DNA of 64,000 nt from Hyphodiscus hymeniophilus. Lineage: Eukaryota > Ascomycota > Leotiomycetes > Helotiales > Hyphodiscaceae. The translations under genes were made by a program, and so were the position numbers. Shown here piece by piece: positions 35,089 through 46,777 of this stretch. Below the pieces are notes generated by a model. It was not told where the DNA came from and made no database searches. It worked only from the letters and a program-made list of their open reading frames with translations. Every line of letters starts with the position of its first letter. The first letter of the stretch is position 1. The stretch covers positions 1,240,001-1,304,000 of the forward strand of contig VNKQ01000004.1 of NCBI GenBank assembly GCA_016508695.1, written 5' to 3'.

Positions 35089-36640
35089 GAGGCAGTCATC
35101 TATCGAATAGCTCGTGCAATGTGGCAGATTGATTGGAGGTGTTGGGCATCAATGGCAGAGTCTGAGCAGGGGGAGCGAGTGGGGATTATCCAGCATTCAG
35201 TCGACCTGCGCGGAGGAGCCGCAGAGGAAAGATCAGGATTCTTGACTGTAAGAGGTGGCTGGCAGCAGTCTACCTAGATAGCTGACGATCACGTTGCTTG
35301 TGGGAGAGTTCTCTTTGGACTTGCGTGCGGATTGGAATCGCGATTGTGGTTTATTTTTGCGCCTTTGTTGTGGTTTGATGAGAGAGAAACGTGCGAGATC
35401 GCTGGATACTGTAAGTCCTACGTCAGCATCCCTGCTTGTGCGGCTTGAACTCTCATCTCAGAACACCAACAACCGACCGTCCTTTGTTGAAGTAGCTTCT
35501 CTAATGTGGCGTGGAATGAATGATATTTGAAAAATGATATGAAACTGAATACCGCTTCTACTTCACAGCCTGAAGTCTTATATCGAGGCAAGTGTACCGG
35601 TTCCCCTGTACGAGGAAAGAAGAAAGAAAACCTCTCTTATCCTTCAGGATCCAAACCCTGGCGAGGACGACCTGCGCCATTGAATCCGCTCAGAAACATA
35701 GGGAGGTACATTAAGGCTGGCTTGGCTATACGGACACAGTATGGCTGTTCCACGGGCCGTTGAGTCGTTGTACAGTGCAATGTCGGGTCGGAACAGTCCA
35801 TTATTGAAAGGAGACGTCCCTGGGCCTTTATCCATCAACCTATCAATCGAGGAGAACCAACAACGTGCTCTGCAGACCGCTCTCAACGAATGTATAGCAT
35901 CCACTGTGGATCGTGAAACATGCACAGAGATTCTCATGGCCAATGCCGGAGAGTCTGGAGACAATGTCCATTGATGTTTCGAAAAGAGGTCGAGTGAGGT
36001 CTTATCTCGTCGAATTCTGGTGGGGCATCATTGTGATTGATGATTGGAGTGAGAGCCAACACCAGCTGTTTCCACGGTGCAAGTGCACAGAGTTTTAAGA
36101 TAACTGTTATGGTTGTCATCTATTATCCATCTTGTGGAATCTCAAGTATGATTCTCGGGGTCGCAGTCGAAGGCACAGGACTGACAACTAATGTCAAAGT
36201 ATACGCCCAAAAAGGCCCTCTAGTTTTGAATACTGTTCCTACCTTGGCACGTATCTTGATTTTCTGTGTCATTCGTCTCTATGTTTCAAAATTTGAAGAA
36301 CAACGTCAGTCGAGTAGGTAGACTCGGATTGTGCTACAGAGTAATAGGACTGTATCCGCGATGGAAGTTGTGCCTGCTGCCCAGGTGCAGAGGTGTGCAC
36401 TTTGGAAAGGCCTAGCTGTGGAATTGGAGCAGTGATGATTCTGGCTGAAAAGAAGTGTCAAGCGTATATCGAGATCGAGGCTGTTCTTCAAATCTGGGTG
36501 CACCAGACTCGAATCATTCCAAGACAGATTCTCTGAAGATGTGATTTGACGAATAGGTCGAGATGACCTTTCCCTCTCTATCCTTCCCTAAAGTTGCACA
36601 ATCACCAACATCGCCTTGGCCCTCCCCCAGACATCTATCT
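35089..36640. other. 1.55-kb stretch without a supported gene
   Basis: Upstream region of KCS1 plus the 3' flank of the phosphoglycerate dehydrogenase gene. A 77-codon plus-strand frame (35,741-35,974) reads as plausible soluble protein (LSIEENQQRALQTALNEC) but has an antisense frame of similar size and no known relative, so I do not call it. Nothing repetitive was seen. Confidence 0.5.
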
Positions 36641-38412
36641 TCAAAGCCTAACGACACTGACGTCTAAGATACCTTTTTCCTCTCTCAATTCCGCCTCGAC
36701 CTCTTTCCCAACATTGCCCCGAACACCCAAAATCATCAGTGCTTCGTTACTCTGCCCCTTTCCCTCTTCTTTGACCCCGCCTTCTTCCTCAGCCGCAACA
36801 TCACCTCCTCCTTCACGAACAGCACTTCCCTCCCCAAGAGCCGCAACACTCATAAACCGAATGTTTACGCCTCTCTTACCAAGAATTCCACCCACGCCAC
36901 CAATCTTTCCTGGCTCATCATAATTATGTAACACAATCAGAGTCCCCTCCGGAACGAAACTCGTCTGAAATCTATCGAGCCTCGATATATAAATATTTCG
37001 GCCTGATACATATCCGCTGATAACCTGCTCTCCTTCTCTTTCGCCCTTTGCCCTCAACGTCACAAGACTAGCATACACAAGGTCTTCCGAGTCCCGGGAT
37101 TTGGTCTCGTTGATGACAATTCCTTTCTCTTTCGCAATGAGTGAAGCGTTAACGATGTTGACGTCTCGACCACCACTATCGCTAATCGAAGAAGTGAGCC
37201 CCTTGATCAACGCCGCGAACAGTGGTCTCGTGTTAGAGATAGCAGCTAGTTCCCCTTCATAAATCAATTCGAATCTCTTCCCACCTACTAATCCACCTTT
37301 ACCTCCACCAAACTTTCCAGAGTAGTGCTGCGTATACAATCCGCCCATCTTCTCCACGAGTCTGACAAACGGCTGGAGCTTGCGATACTCTTCGGGCAGG
37401 ATGAGAGGTGCATTGACAGCGGAGGTTGGAAGACCACCTTGTAGAATGGACAGGACTTGTGCGCAGACGTCTAGGGAGACGTTCTCTTGAGCCTCGACAG
37501 TCGAAGCTCCTAGATGCGGCGTAGCGACAACTTTTGGGTGGCGACAGAGGGCTTCGGCTGCGGATCCTGGCGCGGGGGTTCAGAAGTGAAGACATCCAAT
37601 CCAGCGCCTGCAATAGTCCCAGCGTCTAAAGCATCAAGCAGTGCCTGCTCATTGTAGACTCCTCCCCTTGCCACGTTCAAGATTTTGGCAGTTTTCTTCA
37701 TAACTTTAAGTTCCTTGTCGCCAATCAGATCAAGTGTCGAGGCGATGAGCGGCGTATGGATGGTGAGAAAATCCGCGATGGGCAACAGAGAAGCCAGGTC
37801 TGGAACGAGATTCACAGACGCACTGGCTGCGATTTCAGGCGACGCATAAGGATCCAGGGCTACGACTTTCATGCCGAGCCCTATACCCATGCGTGCCACT
37901 TTCAGTCCAACTTTCCCTAGACCGATCACTCCAAGTGTCTTGCCGCCGACTTCTGTGCCGACCAGTTTGCTCCTTTCCCAGCCTCCATTTCGTAAGCTCC
38001 GATCACCAGCTGGTACATTCCGGGCCACGGCCATGAGTAGAGCTATGGTATGTTCCGCGGCTGCAACGATATTCCCTGAGGGAGAGTTGACCACGATGAC
38101 TCCATGCTGCGTAGCGGCTTCAACATCAATATTATCAACTCCAACACCAGCTCGAGCTACTACTTTCAGAGTTTTAGCGGCGGCAAGGACAGAAGAGGTT
38201 ACTTGTGTTTCTGAGCGGATTATGAGGGCGGAAAAGGTATGAATTGTACCGAGAAGGGCGGTGGCAGTGAGGTTTTTGGGTTGGTGGATATCAAAGTGTG
38301 GGGATAGAAGAGCAAGACCATCCGGAGAGACTTTCTCAGGGATGAGGATTTTTGGGCGAGCAGAAGGCATCGAGGTGAAGGGGGTCTGATCAGAGAGAGC
38401 TGAGGGGGACAT
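36641..38412 (-). CDS. SER3: D-3-phosphoglycerate dehydrogenase, with apparent 1-nt frameshift
   Basis: First enzyme of serine synthesis, oxidising 3-phosphoglycerate with NAD+. The start is MSPSALSDQTPFTS at 38,412 (upstream in-frame codons look like leader). Visible parts: substrate-binding domain; NAD fold GKTLGVIGLGKVG; active-site ARAGVGVDNID, ILNVARGGVYNE and GLDVFTSEPP; then in another frame RHPKVVATPHLGAST with the catalytic His, the intervening domain and a C-terminal ACT domain (TLIVLHNYDEPGKIGGVGGI). The frame changes at the G5 run 37,574-37,578: one extra G (C on the coding strand) would join the two parts into about 590 residues, the normal length. No intron could bridge it. It is either an assembly error or a real inactivating lesion. 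The other half of the gene shows no decay. Confidence 0.88.
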
Positions 38413-38917
38413 CGTGAGCAATAAGGGCGGGCGAGGTTGAATGTACTGGTGGAGAGGTCCAGCTGATCGAGGATGAACAGACAAAGGACCTAGCCTTGTG
38501 TAGGAACACAGCAATGACACAAATACACGAGGCTGAAAGAAAGAGTTTGGAAAGCATTCAAAGAGGCAACAAAGAGAAAACTCCAGCTTTCCTTGCTTAG
38601 CGACATTGCTCACTGGTGGTCGAGGTGGCCGAATGAGCCAAACCCCGCACTTCCCCTCCATGCACTAATGCAATCATCCGACCGAAAACAAGGCGCTACT
38701 GTGCTGCCCAGCCTACCCCACCATCCAGGAACCCCGGGGATATGCACTGACTGGGCCACTCGGGCGTGGGACTGGTGGGAAGTGGTCACCTGAATTGAGA
38801 AGGAGTGAGAACGGGGCATGGCAACTGCAGTCCGCAGGTCGTGTATTTGTTATATTCAGTAGTCATTACTCCTCAACCTTGTACAGTACAGTACATCTTT
38901 GATAAGGAAGTGTCCCC
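38413..38917. other. Intergenic, promoter of phosphoglycerate dehydrogenase
   Basis: About 500 bp. The frame of the dehydrogenase stays open to an ATG at 38,661, but the sequence there is unlike the family. The remainder is the 3' end of the glyoxalase gene, including a short repeat gtacagtaca near 38,881. No gene was seen. Confidence 0.5.
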
Positions 38918-40196
38918 CTACCAATTTGCCCGGTCCTTCAATTTCTCGTTCTGAATGACTTCAATCCCTATGTTGGTAATCTTGTTAGTAAACAGTGCGT
39001 CGAATCTGAAAACCAGTTGCGGCACACTCTAAGTGGAAGAGTGATCTTACAGTAATTATCAGGGTCTAGAACAAATGCTACATTCTTCATGCGCCCATCT
39101 GTGAGTCTCTTCTTCCAGTTAACACCCGCGTCCTCTAGTCGTTTGCATGCTGCATCGAGATCATCAACCGAAACCGCTTTTTTGTTGTTAGTCTCATCTC
39201 CAAAGCAAAGCAACATTAAGACATACCAATGTGTCCAAATCCTTGAGGCTGGTCGTTTCCGTTATGGTATTTGAAGTTGGGATCGCTTTCAGTACCGTAG
39301 TTCCAAGTCAGCTCAAGCAAGCCTTCTCGTTCAGCAGTTGGGTTGACGCCATTCGCAGATGTTGTGGGGACACCTTTGCTACCAGGATATCCGAGGAAGT
39401 ACAGGTTGAACTTTGCGTCCTTGTTTTCGCTGGTTCGCAGTAGTGTCATTCCGAAGACTTCTTGATAGAACTTCAATGACTTTTCGTGATCCTTGATTCG
39501 GATCATAGTATGATTCTATTATTGTAAGCAGCTTTCGGTGTGCGAAGATAGCTGACTCACCATGCGATATGTCTGAGTGTCTGTCGTCTTCACACCCTCA
39601 GTCTTCTCAAGTGGATTTTGACCAATAATCTCAACCCAATATCCATCTGGGTCCAAGGCGAAAGCGATATGTTTCATCCGACCATCTGTTAGCTTCTTTT
39701 GAAACTTGTAGCCGGCATCTTCGAGTCTTTGGCATGCAGCTTGGAGATTGTCAACACTGATGCAAGTATGTCCGAATCCCCTTCCTGGATCAGCATTTCC
39801 CGTAGCCACTTTGTAATCCGGATCGTTCTCGGTGCCATAGTTGTGCGTCAATTCGATAAGACCTTCGCGATCGCTGAAATGATTTGCATGTGAGACTGCT
39901 TTCGGAGAGTCGTAACCCATGAAGTAAAGATCGAACTTGGCTTCTGGTTGTTCGATCTTTCGAATCATCTTCATGCCGAGGAATTCATAAAATTTGACTA
40001 CGGTGGAGCTATTAGTTATCGGTCATACTGACCAAGAGGGTGGGACTTCTTAAGCCAAGCGGCGCAACTTGCCTGATTCTTTTGGGTCCTTCACTCGAAT
40101 CCTGTCCACAGTATCAGCATCCTGCGATCATTCCAGAGGCAATTGAGTCGCGTACATCGAGTGATTGAACTTATAGGTCTTCGTATCAGTCGCCAT
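38918..40196 (-). CDS. GLO1: Glyoxalase I (lactoylglutathione lyase), two-domain
   Basis: Six exons (40,156-40,196; 40,073-40,101; 39,561-39,997; 39,227-39,515; 39,051-39,176; 38,918-38,967) sum to 323 residues with all phases matching, close to yeast Glo1. It isomerises the methylglyoxal-glutathione hemithioacetal to S-lactoylglutathione in the cytosol. Two homologous halves each carry NHxMIRxKD, an ELTHNYGTE or ELTWNYGTE metal-site stretch, GFGHxxxSVDxL and LTDGRMKxxAFxLDPDxYW, giving two active sites in one chain. The second intron begins GC (gcaagt) rather than GT, a GC-AG intron, supported by the ESVKFYEFLGM junction. The last exon encodes only 16 residues. Confidence 0.95.
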
Positions 40197-41652
40197 GGTT
40201 GCGTAAGGTCTGCTACCTAGAAAGGTTTTGAGTATTGACTATCCCCCACTTTACAGCTCCATCATTGGGCAGTTGACCTCGTACCTGAATCTACGATGTG
40301 CTGGATGAAGTTTGATCTGAACGTTCTCTGCAAGATACGAATTGAGTTCATGGACAGTTGTTCGTGATGTGAAAGTGATGTGTAAGAACGAGGGGAAGAA
40401 AAGAAACCCCACCACTTCTTACTTCCCCGCAACGGAGCTTGGCCTACCGTATGACGCAGTGGAAATTCCCGGTGGCTGCTGGGAATAAACTTAAAGCCGA
40501 ACAGAGGCAGAAATTGACCTGCTGTTGGACTTGAGACGTACAGAAAAATGTAGATAAGTAGACGATTGCGAAGAATTCCTTCTTTGTAAGAAATCATCTC
40601 TCACCCTGCGCAGCCGCTCGTGTCTCGATCAGAAATGCTTTGTATTGATACCACCGTGGGAGAAAGGGATGATCCAATCCTTGTTGGAGTTGATCAGCAA
40701 GCTGTGATCTAGTGATGATGCCCTGTGTGTTGCAAGGCCTCTGCTCGCTGCTGCTGTCTGTCTCCCTTGTACCCCTTCCCATTGTTGTTTTCTTGTCTGA
40801 TCCGCCTGTTGACGTGGAATTCTTGTCTAGACAGCTGGGTCTTGTGCTTCCTTTTGAATGTATGTAGTGCTAGTTTGTTGGATGAGAAGATTTCCCATAC
40901 CGCTTTTGGCCCACTGCAGTACTGTATCTAGAAATCCGATCAATAGCTCAGTTAGTTTGACTCCAAACAGCTATCCCAAGGTGTAGAGAGCGATGAATAA
41001 GATGGATAGCCAGAGACTTGTCAAGCCCATAGCTGTTGAATCAACGCAACGGTGGCTCCTCCTGTTGATCAAATGTGTTTTCAAGGATGTTAACGAGACA
41101 GTTCATCTAAGTAGAGTTGACAGTTCAGTCCATAGGTTGCACCTGCAGAAATTTAACACTGAAGATGTTGCTAATAAGATGAGTTCTATCCGATAGGAAA
41201 AGCATCGATAATACCAAAGAAGTATCTAAAGAGATGCTAGCCGTTGCTAAAGGGCCGGAGACGTAGTATTGGCAGCTCCATAGAGACGACGAATAAACCA
41301 ATGGCTCATTTAAGCCTTCGGGCTCGAACTGTATTGATGTTGTTGGACGTACTCATTCACGAAAACAATTATTGTGTTGTTGACGTTCCAGTTTCGGGAG
41401 AAGCATCGCATCGGCATTTTCATCAGCACCTCCGATGACGAACTTCCCCTGGTGCCAGTCGGACCCTTTTATCATCACTCGACAATACCGCCTTCACACT
41501 ATATAGCGGCAAACTCAATCCCCTCTACTGCAGGGCATAGTTGCCATAGTCAGTCGATCGCCTACATACAGAGAACCTTAATTGCCTAGAACTGCACCAT
41601 CCCGCTCCTATCAACCTCTCGAACGTCGCCCTCCATACTCATATCTCCGACA
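40197..41652. other. 1.45-kb stretch without a supported gene
   Basis: Between divergent genes: glyoxalase I on the minus strand and the hypothetical plus-strand gene at 41,653. It holds both promoters. Frames up to 111 codons (for example - 40,262-40,597) have no recognisable features. No repeats were noticed. Confidence 0.5.
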
Positions 41653-42279
41653 ATGTCACAAACACAGACGATGCTCCTCACAAAACCACTCTCCACCTTT
41701 CTCGCCACAAATACCACCCCCCAACTCCCCACTCTCCTTCTCCTCTCGCCCACAGGAAAGCTTCTCTCCTCCTCCTCCCCCTCCCCCGCCTCGACCCTAC
41801 GTACACAAGCAACACTCGCCTGCTCTCTCTGGACACTCTACCACCCCTTTCAAAATACAACCGCGCCCTTGATCGCCGCCTCAATGTCACACTCATCCGC
41901 CCCAGCAGATCAAGATCTCAACTCCATCACAATTCAGCTCGAGTTCGGCATAATGTGCATCCGTGCCTTGACCTCGGGGCTACTCTTCGTGGCGATAGGC
42001 CCTTCTCCGCCATCTGGGAACCATAGCCCATATCCTAGCTCGCACTACTTACAGCAATCAACGTCGGGGCATACGAGTCCGCCCGTCTCGCCGGGACCAC
42101 TAGGGGAGAGGGAACAAGGGATGGAGGTAACGAGCGGTGCTGCGAGTGAGGCCGGGAGTGTGGGGACTGAAAGGAGTGTTGGAGCCAGTATTTGGGGCAT
42201 TAGGAGGCAGGCTGAAGACGTGGGGAGGTCTCTAGAGGATGCCTTGCAGGGATTCGTCTTGAGTGCTGTTGAGAGGTGA
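41653..42279 (+). CDS. Possible roadblock/LC7-fold protein (Ragulator/EGO-like)
   Basis: Single-exon frame of 208 residues. The first 130 residues have alternating beta-like and helical pieces: LLTKPLSTFLAT, then LPTLLLLSPTGKLLSS, a helix-like ACSLWTLYHPF, and finally LEFGIMCIRALTSGLLFVAI. This resembles the order of roadblock/LC7 proteins such as LAMTOR2 and yeast Ego3/Slm4, which scaffold Rag GTPases for TORC1 on the vacuole. The C-terminal tail (GIRRQAEDVGRSLEDALQGF) is a likely amphipathic helix; the part between is Ser/Pro/Gly-rich. The assignment is from pattern only and could be wrong; the coding status seems sound. The antisense frame is a shadow. Confidence 0.5.
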   Translation: MSQTQTMLLTKPLSTFLATNTTPQLPTLLLLSPTGKLLSSSSPSPASTLRTQATLACSLWTLYHPFQNTTAPLIAASMSHSSAPADQDLNSITIQLEFGIMCIRALTSGLLFVAIGPSPPSGNHSPYPSSHYLQQSTSGHTSPPVSPGPLGEREQGMEVTSGAASEAGSVGTERSVGASIWGIRRQAEDVGRSLEDALQGFVLSAVER

Positions 42280-42967
42280 TGTTTGCTAGGATTAAGAGAC
42301 AGGAATTGGAGATGGGCATGTCGGAATTTTCATGGATTCTGCACGAAGGATAACAAGGCGTCTGGCGTCTAAGATACCACCATGGGCTTCAATTTCACCA
42401 AATGCATTATGGCCAAATGATTGTTCTGAACTTCTGCATGCTGGAGATGTGGACTCGAAGCGCGCACCGTTCAAAGAGAGGCTTGCTGGACTGCCTCAGG
42501 ACCTAGAAGGACACGGGGAATACATTGCACAGTGTGGAGATCTCCGCAAGGCAGTGTGGTCTTCCAAGGGAGAGAAAGAGTTATGACACGAATCTCGGGA
42601 CGACATTGGACTAGAGTGATATCCTGCACAGGTTTTGAAAAGAGGTCTCAAATATCCTAAGCTCTTCGAGACAATTGTCAACACATTCGTGCCTAGCTTA
42701 ATTTTTATCCTAGTCGTTCCTCTTAGGTTAATATCCTCGTCGCTGTCTTGGGATGGATATTTTGATATGATCATGGGGAAGAATGACACAAGCTTTTGGA
42801 GCCCGGGGGCAAAAATGACCTCTTCAATCACAGGAGCCAAGCTGCTGTTCCATGAAAGTGACAGCTTTGGTGTATCGAACGAGAACTTCATCAAACAGCA
42901 CATGAAGCACACAATCGGAAAACCCGATCAAAGTGACTGATGACAGAAGAGTATTCATTTAAGGTAA
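42280..42967. other. Intergenic between convergent genes
   Basis: About 690 bp between the roadblock-like gene and the 3' end of the SDR gene. Frames of 84-138 codons on both strands overlap each other and show no motif. Confidence 0.5.
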
Positions 42968-44099
42968 TCACAGGAGTATGTTAATATTGGGCATACTATT
43001 TGTTGACGGTGCCACCTTGAGGGTCTCTGCTTCCCACTCCTCAATTTCCTTGATGTAGCCATCGACTTCATTTCGTATTACGGGCAACGAATCAGCTCCG
43101 AGGTTCTGCAATATGTCAGTCAATATAAATACAATCACCACACGTGCGAAATGATTGTCCTTGTCAAGTCTTGAACAAAGCAATCCGCTCATGGAAGCAA
43201 GAATTGAAATGCTTTCCCAAAGGCAGCGTAGCGATCTGCCCTGGAAGGAAACAAAGCTCGAAGGATTTGCTTACAAGTCTCACTGGCAATGGCCGTTCTT
43301 TCTGACCGAGGACAAGATCAAATATCACAGCGGCACACTTGTCTGGGTCGGATAAGTTGTCCTGCGTAGCTGGGTCCTTCATGAATGCTATAAGTCCGTT
43401 GAGGGGCGCCTCGGGGTCATTGGCGTAGGCAGGATGACGTGGCAAGTAATTGATATTGTCGAAGAAGTTGGTCTTGACTCCACCGGGAGAGATAATCATG
43501 AGGTTTATGTTCCATTTGGGATTGAGGTCTTTCCTAATTGATTTGGTGAATCCTTCCAAGGCGAATTTACTGAATGTTGTACAATCAGAGCCATGGATTT
43601 CTGCAACAAAGATCAATGCATACCTTGCATGGTAGAATGCGTTTCCCTGATATGCCGCGTATCCACCGATACTGCTGACTTGTATAATTGTTCCTCCCTG
43701 ACCTGGTGCGTTCACCTCTCGGAAAACACGTAAGCTCTCCCTCGTCATGCGTACGGGGCCCCAGAACATAGTATCGATCTGTTTGCGAGCGACCTCCTCA
43801 GGAACTCCTTCGAATTCTGTTACGACAGAGTATCCAGCATTGTTAACGACAACATCAAGGCGGCCGAACCGTTTGATTGTGGCGTTGATGGCGGCAGAGA
43901 TGCTTGCTTGGGAGGTGACATCAACTGTAAGCTTACAGACCTTAGGTCCTTCGGGGAGGTATTGTAAGGAGTCCACATTTCGAGCAGTTGCGACGATGTT
44001 TTGGCCAGCTTTGTGGACATACTTGGCGATGGATTGACCGATGCCACTAGAGCAGCCAGTAACTAGCCACACTGCGTCGGCATCGATTGCTGGAGCCAT
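42968..44099 (-). CDS. Short-chain dehydrogenase/reductase
   Basis: Three exons (43,624-44,099; 43,275-43,569; 42,968-43,105) give 302 residues. NAD(P)-dependent oxidoreductase of the classical SDR fold: nucleotide motif VTGCSSGIGQSIA near residue 12, NNAGYS near 93, catalytic Ser in IQVSSIGGYAA, and catalytic YxxxK as YHASK. The first intron (54 nt, in frame) interrupts the Ser codon inside YHASK, so unspliced message would lose the active site. The last exon supplies the usual C-terminal helix (GYIKEIEEWEAETLK). The substrate is unknown; such enzymes often act on ketones or aromatic alcohols. It stands beside a regulator-like gene and other accessory enzymes, and may belong with them. Confidence 0.92.
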
Positions 44100-44877
44100 G
44101 GGAGGTTTGGTTCTTGAGAAACGTTCTGGAATGAAATTGTAGGCTAGAGGAATGCCTGATATGACCGTCAAAGTCGAACTGGCGACATGGCATCTTATAT
44201 AGCATTTCAACCGTTGGGAGTTTGCGCTCTCAATAGTTGCCAGTGCCACTTGGCTCACCCACCACTCGGACTTAGTAGCACGACCTTTATCTTCGATAAC
44301 CACTCCTGCATACCAGACGTATTGAGTCCTACGCCCAACATAGCCGCGCTGCCTTCTCCTCAGAGAGGCTCGGTCATGATGTAAACGTCCCATTCTGCTG
44401 AACGATGGAGGATGAGGGTCTCCCCTCTTAAGCACTAATCCCGAAGGGGAAACTGTACTAAAGAGGTGGGGAAGTTTGTAGGGGGTGTGGAGTGAGCGAG
44501 GCTGGTTGGGCAAGTTTCTGAGGCATTTACACAGGTAAGGTAGCTAGGTAGGTAGGTGGGCAGCAGGCTACGAGTACATTGGGCTTGGCGTGCCTGTATC
44601 AAAACTGTCGTGTCCGAAACTCCAGTCCACCCTGCTAATACCACAGTCTTTCGACATCAACATACGAAAAACTGGGATGGAAGCAGTGATAGTAGTTGCG
44701 AGTGCAGCTCTATCAATGGACCATCAGTAATCCTTTCCTCGCTCCTTCACATTTCCTGCTAGTTCATGTGCAATCCTCATGTTTAGGACTCTCTGCTTCC
44801 GTAAACAGCAGTAGAACGGCGACGAGCAAATCCCAGCGCAAGCCATAACATCAATTATTGCAACCACGGCAGAACCT
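44100..44877. promoter_or_regulatory. Divergent promoter region SDR / regulator-like gene
   Basis: About 780 bp between divergent starts. The SDR frame remains open to 44,513, but that part lacks family resemblance. A short tandem of taggtaggta lies near 44,548. No clear TATA or known regulator site could be assigned. If the flanking genes form a cluster, this is the likely shared control region. Confidence 0.45.
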
Positions 44878-46582
44878 ATGGGAGACAACCTATTCATCGT
44901 GATATCAGATCACCACCCGAAGACTGGCCAAAGAGAACGTTTGAGTCAAGTGCGAGCGCACCTTACAAAGCAACGTTTTCGCAAGTTGCGCCATAAGGCC
45001 GCGACAAAGCATGTTCAGTCGACGCAACCACCTGCATTGTCTGTTGATAACACCCAGAGCCGCAAGCATGCTAGTGTTGGTCACTCGCCGACCACCATGG
45101 AGATGTCAAATCAGGTGTTCAACACTATCCACGAGATGCTAAAACCAGCATCCGCACTTGCCACCGAAAGCACTCGACGTATGCACAAGTGTAAGTGTGC
45201 CTCCACTATGAGAGCTATGTTTGCAATGGGCATTTGCCTAACCTGGATGCCTTATCCCCCTGAAAATGATCACAAACTGGTCTCCGTCCCATACTGGCTG
45301 ACAAGGTTCTCCAGGAGGGCAATGCGATAGATTTTCATCTCATAAGCGGCGCTGATGCTTACTCTTTGTACAGTTTTTGATCTTCACCTGCATGGGTGGA
45401 ATCATAGTCATCCATTCTTCCGAAACGTGGTGCACTGGTCTGTCAACGATCCCCATTTTATGAGTGCGAAGTTGTTGAATGCATCTGGCTGGGATGACAT
45501 AGTCGAAACGGGGGAATTGAGCCCCTGGACGGTACGTCAACGATTGGTTACTGTAAACATATTGAGCAACACAATTGCCAATGATCATGGAGCCATAAGC
45601 AAGCATGCCACAGTTGCTGCGATCCAAGCCCTTTTGGGATTCGAGGTGCGCGTGCCAATCTCTCATGTCAAACCCGCCGTCGTGCTATACAACTCGGCCT
45701 CTAACGTCAGAACAGCTCCTTATTGGTAACAATCAAAGCATTAGTAGCCTTCAAAAGTTTCACAATAGCTTGATAGCTAAGTCTGACCAATTTGATGACG
45801 ACGTCTGGACGTCTCTGAGCAGAGCCCAATATTTGATCTCTTGTGCCGACCGCCTTCGTCGGGCAGGCAATGAATCAATACTCAGCCCCTATGGTACATA
45901 TCAACCTCCAGATCAAGACAGTAATGCGTGTTTGCGCCATCTGTATGCCTCTGAACGTCTCTCAGATTTCTCACTGTTCACCTTTGGCAAGCCCGTAGTG
46001 GATGGGAAGGATGAGATCGTCCAAGACCTACTTAGCGACCTGTATCATATCCTCTCCATTGCCACGAATTGTCACAGAGCACCTCTAAGCCTGGCGGCTT
46101 ACCAATATGTCGTTTTCCGGCACAGCGAGCTCTTTCACAATCCCCCAGAAGTAGATCACCAAATCAACGTGTCTGGCCCTGTACCAGACGGCTTTTACGA
46201 TGAGCGCAATGCTGCTCTACGTTTGGCCATCTTTATTCTCACTTCATGGATCTTGTCAAGTAGCGAAATGCAGCAGACACTTCCTACGCAAGATCTTGGA
46301 AAACTAGCTTCGCAATTGTGTGCCTTGCTTGGATTTGTCAATACTGGATTGGAAAGCCAAACAAACTGGGCAGCGTTTCCTGGGGCTCTTATGTGGTGTC
46401 ATGCGATCGGACGGCGGTTCGCAGAGTCCGCGAGTCATCGGACATGGTTCTTGATGCAGTTTTTCCGAGCTACACACTTGGGTGTTCTCGAGACGTGGGA
46501 GGAGACTTCGAGGAGTCTAGAGGTGGTCGTAGGTAGTTTAGAGAGCCTAGGGATACCCCAAAAAGTCAGGGACAGGACATGA
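44878..46582 (+). CDS. Fungal transcription-factor-domain protein without zinc cluster
   Basis: Three exons (44,878-45,190; 45,374-45,645; 45,716-46,582) join in phase to 483 residues. The N-terminus MGDNLFIVISDHHPKTGQRE, followed by a basic segment (AHLTKQRFRKLRHK), is the usual opening of a large ascomycete group that carries the fungal-specific transcription factor domain (Pfam Fungal_trans_2 type) but no Cys6 zinc cluster. Further landmarks are HPFFRNVVHWSVNDP, the helix AISKHATVAAIQALLGFE, and LSRAQYLISCADRLRRAG. No DNA-binding motif is visible, so a direct regulatory role is uncertain. The first intron (183 nt) is the least sure. It is convergent with the methyltransferase, 195 bp apart. 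Confidence 0.68.
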
Positions 46583-46777
46583 CCTTGCAAGAATGGAAAA
46601 AGATCCTTGAGACGTGGAGAATGCTTGATGACCACATGTCAATGCGAAAAGCGCTTATGAGTGTTCTACAATATCTCGTAGTAATACGAAGGAATTGGCC
46701 TCAAGAGATGAGAGTCCAATAGGGAAGACTGGTCTGACGAAATTTGTTTTAGCCATCAGACCGTTGGCGAGATCAGC

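Noticed and set aside
35741..35974. 77-codon plus-strand frame with protein-like composition
   Set aside because: Short, with an antisense frame of similar size and no recognisable domain; kept only as a note in the intergenic entry.
38413..38661. N-terminal extension of phosphoglycerate dehydrogenase
   Set aside because: The 83 extra residues do not resemble the family or a clear targeting peptide; the start at 38,412 fits.
44540..44560. taggtaggta tandem as a telomere-like or binding-site array
   Set aside because: Only a few units, also seen in reverse at 14,411-14,429; too short to interpret.
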